Shown one piece after another: positions 14,892-15,292 of a DNA stretch of 15,292 nt. The notes under the pieces were generated by a model. It was not told the origin of the DNA, did no database searches, and saw only the letters and a list, made by a program, of their open reading frames with translations. Where the stretch lies: NCBI GenBank assembly GCA_003252195.1, contig QKFK01000021.1, positions 1 to 15,292 on the forward strand, given 5' to 3'. A program made the position numbers and the translations under genes. The first letter of the stretch is position 1; each line of letters opens with the position of its first letter. The stretch is from Rhodospirillales bacterium. Its GTDB lineage: Bacteria > Pseudomonadota > Alphaproteobacteria > QKFK01 > SZUA-500.

Positions 14892-14892
14892 T

Positions 14893-15292
14893 TTAATTTT
14901 GGGAGCGGACGATACGGGCTTTATCTCTTTCCCAATCGCGTTTCTTTTCAGTATCACGTTTATCGTGGAGTTTTTTACCAGTACCTATGCCTAATTCTAC
15001 TTTAGCAATACCTCTATTGTTAAAATATAGGCTTAGAGGTACTATGGTGTAGCCTTTTTTATTCAAAGCTCCAAGGATTTTATTTAGCTCTTTTTTGCGT
15101 AGTAATAACTGGCGCGGACGGCGCTCGGCATGACCGAAGTGATTATTTACTCCATATTCAGCAATGTAGGAATTAATTAAGTAGAGCTGTCCATTTTCTT
15201 CACTAGCAAATGACTCAGCAATATTGGCGCGTCCGAGGCGGAGTGACTTTACCTCGGAGCCCATTAATATCATACCAGCTTCTACTTTTTCG
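14893..15292 (-). CDS. smpB: SsrA (tmRNA)-binding protein SmpB (partial, 5' end beyond the window)
   Basis: SmpB binds tmRNA and delivers it to ribosomes stalled on broken mRNA, so that trans-translation can tag the product and free the ribosome. About 133 codons are present, reading back from the right edge as EKVEAGMILMGSEVKSLRLG. The family motifs SLRLGRANIAESFA, AERRPRQLLL and the basic tail DKRDTEKKRDWERDKARI are clear. SmpB is normally about 150-160 residues with some 30 residues ahead of this point, and the frame stays open to the edge. The internal ATG near 15273 is therefore not the start. In the C-terminal tail, the KKRDW segment places the decoding-site residues. It converges on the plus-strand membrane-protein run. 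Confidence 0.95.
   Translation of the reverse strand, partial: EKVEAGMILMGSEVKSLRLGRANIAESFASEENGQLYLINSYIAEYGVNNHFGHAERRPRQLLLRKKELNKILGALNKKGYTIVPLSLYFNNRGIAKVELGIGTGKKLHDKRDTEKKRDWERDKARIVRSQN

Larger units (their letters stand above)
14593..14892. other. Convergent intergenic region holding two copies of a structured element
   Basis: No protein gene is supported in these 300 bases, which lie between the ends of two converging genes. It is not featureless: two related segments (14646-14725 and 14757-14891) share four blocks in the same order. The blocks, on the plus strand, are AAAAAAACTAAAT (13/13 identical), TGYGATATTT, TAGGAG and ACAAATAGYACGT (12/13). The stretch 14593-14645 has a small imperfect hairpin around GCAAAAAATGC and nothing else recognisable. 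Confidence 0.7.

Noticed and set aside
14593..14892. tmRNA (ssrA) or a fragment of it beside smpB.
   Set aside because: No tRNA-like acceptor/T-arm, no tag-peptide frame, and no permuted two-piece tmRNA signature could be found. The repeated hairpin elements explain the visible structure better.

Overview
This window reads as a piece of an AT-rich alphaproteobacterial chromosome. The main evidence is gene order. On the minus strand run folK, rpoZ, the long bifunctional (p)ppGpp synthetase/hydrolase, a DUF2062 membrane protein, acpS, lepB, rnc, era, recO and parC. On the plus strand, facing away from folK, run a NYN-domain gene and a family-5-type uracil-DNA glycosylase, with smpB close by. 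This neighbourhood, the acidic tail on omega and the style of the ParC and RecO proteins are all typical of Alphaproteobacteria. The species cannot be named from the sequence.

Layout: (1) 1-189 is the 3' end of a umuC-like translesion polymerase gene. (2) 331-406 is tRNA-Thr(CGT) on the minus strand with an encoded CCA. (3) 615-2222 is a cytoplasmic GH13 alpha-glucosidase, with a CRP-type dyad upstream and a strong bidirectional terminator (2241-2268) separating it from parC. (4) 2307-11743 is a nine-gene minus-strand block from rpoZ down to parC, with very short spacings or overlaps in most places. folK lies just upstream of it. (5) 12428-12566 is a divergent promoter region. (6) 12567-14592 is a four-gene plus-strand run: NYN ribonuclease-like protein, uracil-DNA glycosylase, and two small membrane proteins. 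(7) 14593-14892 has no protein gene but holds two diverged tandem copies of a structured element. (8) 14893-15292 is smpB, cut by the right edge.

The central block joins transcription and stress control (omega, ppGpp) with envelope and lipid functions (holo-ACP synthase, signal peptidase I), RNA processing and ribosome assembly (RNase III, Era), recombination (RecO) and chromosome decatenation (topoisomerase IV). Most of it is ordinary housekeeping DNA.

The best candidate for something undescribed is the duplicated element downstream of smpB. Each copy starts with a near-identical 13-nt block and contains a CTCCTA motif resembling the anti-Shine-Dalgarno sequence. Each ends in a hairpin followed by seven T on the smpB strand, and the two stems differ in sequence while keeping their pairing. 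It could be a pair of 3'-UTR small RNAs or only a duplicated terminator. Secondary points are a nested dyad before the alpha-glucosidase, a very basic C-terminal tail on the DUF2062 protein, a perfect 15-bp in-frame duplication in rpoZ, and alanine at a quinolone-contact position of ParC.
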